Positions 13,331 through 14,155 of a DNA stretch of 14,155 nt are shown piece by piece. Origin of the DNA: an uncultured Bacteroidales bacterium (GTDB lineage: Bacteria; Bacteroidota; Bacteroidia; Bacteroidales; Bacteroidaceae); NCBI GenBank assembly GCA_902768605.1, contig CACXLY010000066.1, forward strand, positions 1-14,155, in the 5' to 3' direction. How positions within the stretch are numbered: the stretch's first letter is position 1; each line of letters starts with the position of its first letter. A program made the translations under genes and the position numbers. The notes under the pieces were generated by a model. That model was given only the letters and a program-made list of their open reading frames with translations, did no database searches and was not told where the DNA came from.

Positions 13331-14155
13331 TCAATCTTTCTTCTTGGCATCCAAATGGTATGCGAAGCTGATGCCAATGTAGTGATGGCGGAAGTCATTC
13401 CAAGTCGTTGTCTGCTGATAAGCGGACTGCTGGCTCCTACGTCCGTCCTCGTTGTTCAAGATGTCGTCAAACTCCAGCATGAGGCGCGCTTTGTTCTTCA
13501 GTATCTTCCAGCCAATGGCAGCGTTCCAGACAAGAATGTCGCGGTTCATGCTCTCCATGGTGTAGCCGCGGCTTGTGCGTTCGGTAAGGCTTGAATAGAA
13601 TACAAAGTGGCGGTACGTAGCCTCGAAGGACAGCCCGAAACTGTTGTTCCAATGCGTGGTGTTCTGTTCGGGCGAGGCTGTGTAGCGCAGGCGGTCAGCG
13701 TTGATTTCGGCGAAAGCAGAGGCTTTGAGCCAATTGTAATCGAGCGAGAAGGTGAGTCTCTCGCTTGGGTTAAGGCTACTCTGTCGGTTCACGACGCGTT
13801 CGGATTGAGAGGGAAGGAGGGTGAGGAAGCCATAGCGTCTGCCGACATTCATGCGAAAGTCGTTTTGCAAGCGGAAATAGTCACCGAGACCTTGGTCGTA
13901 GTTCAGTCGGAAATTCCATGACTTACTGCCTCGGATGTTTTCGGGGCGGCTGACATAAACGGCGGTCGCAGGGTTGTAGCTGAGCGCATCTATTGCCTCG
14001 CGGTCTTTGTGATTGTAGTTGAATGTAGCGCTGAATGAGGTCTGACTGCGGGCGAGCACCATATTGTACGTCAGCTTCACGTCGTGGGTGTGGGTGCTCC
14101 GCAGATTGGGATTTCCTTCGGTAATGAAGAGCGGGTCGGTGAGGTCGCGATAGCC
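13331..14155 (-). CDS. Outer-membrane beta-barrel protein (TonB-receptor-like), C-terminal part
   Basis: The last 274 residues of a larger protein whose start lies beyond the window. The frame is open to 14155; the GTG at 14080 is internal, because the segment before it (YRDLTDPLFITEGNPNL, then RSTHTHD) is a typical barrel motif: ITEGNPNL plus a strand is common in the Bacteroidetes OMP_b-brl_3 type of TonB-dependent-receptor-like barrels. The rest consists of amphipathic strands separated by loops (SWNFRLNYDQGLGDYFRLQN, RLTFSLDYNWLKASAFAEIN) and ends GISFAYHLDAKKKD. It converges with the Lrp/AsnC gene, 28 bp between stops, with no obvious terminator. Substrate unknown. Confidence 0.85.
   Translation of the reverse strand, partial: GYRDLTDPLFITEGNPNLRSTHTHDVKLTYNMVLARSQTSFSATFNYNHKDREAIDALSYNPATAVYVSRPENIRGSKSWNFRLNYDQGLGDYFRLQNDFRMNVGRRYGFLTLLPSQSERVVNRQSSLNPSERLTFSLDYNWLKASAFAEINADRLRYTASPEQNTTHWNNSFGLSFEATYRHFVFYSSLTERTSRGYTMESMNRDILVWNAAIGWKILKNKARLMLEFDDILNNEDGRRSQQSAYQQTTTWNDFRHHYIGISFAYHLDAKKKD

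Overview
The window looks like chromosomal DNA of a Bacteroidales bacterium, probably Prevotella-like. The promoters are of the Bacteroidetes type (a TAnnTTTG box about 19-20 bp after a TTTG-like box), and Shine-Dalgarno sequences are absent. Ribosomal protein bS16 has a long Ala/Lys/Glu tail. Omp28-related and DUF6029-like envelope proteins, secreted proteins ending in a YDLSG segment, and an FdtA/QdtA-type cupin next to a DegT-type aminotransferase all fit that group. The assignment rests on remembered family knowledge, not on a search.

Layout. 1-507: 3' end of rpsP and its terminator. 562-3322 (minus): a nucleotide-sugar pair, an FdtA/QdtA-type 3,4-ketoisomerase followed by one long protein that fuses a GNAT/FemAB-like acyltransferase to a DegT-type sugar aminotransferase. 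3367-3830 (plus): tRNA-Ser(GCU) and tRNA-Glu(CUC), separated by a tandem repeat and closed by a terminator. 3831-4439: no gene, but a composite palindrome, a 22-bp satellite array and a long hairpin. 4440-9881 (minus): a five-gene envelope operon made of a TlpA-like thioredoxin, a DUF6029-like barrel, an Omp28-like lipoprotein, a small secreted protein and a large Omp28-like protein. 9882-10220: promoter, second 22-bp array and a palindromic element. 10221-12565 (minus): cysK and metY, divergent from an Lrp/AsnC regulator (12835-13302, plus). 13331 to the window end (minus): the C-terminal part of an outer-membrane beta-barrel protein.

How the genes work together. The sugar pair can carry out isomerisation, then transamination, then N-acylation of a dTDP-keto-sugar, as in dTDP-3-acetamido-sugar synthesis. 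cysK and metY both use sulfide with O-acetylserine or O-acetylhomoserine, and the divergent Lrp/AsnC protein is a natural candidate regulator. In the five-gene operon every product carries a CxxC motif or closely spaced cysteines, which suggests a periplasm-to-surface thiol function.

The most unusual aspect is the density of structured repeats: a GC-rich palindromic element (three copies, one in frame inside the fusion gene), a 7-bp inverted heptad array that encodes the tail of the isomerase, AAATCGT-type heptads, a 22-bp palindromic satellite at two loci, and a 218-bp composite palindrome whose small hairpins keep their flanks while their stems change on both sides.
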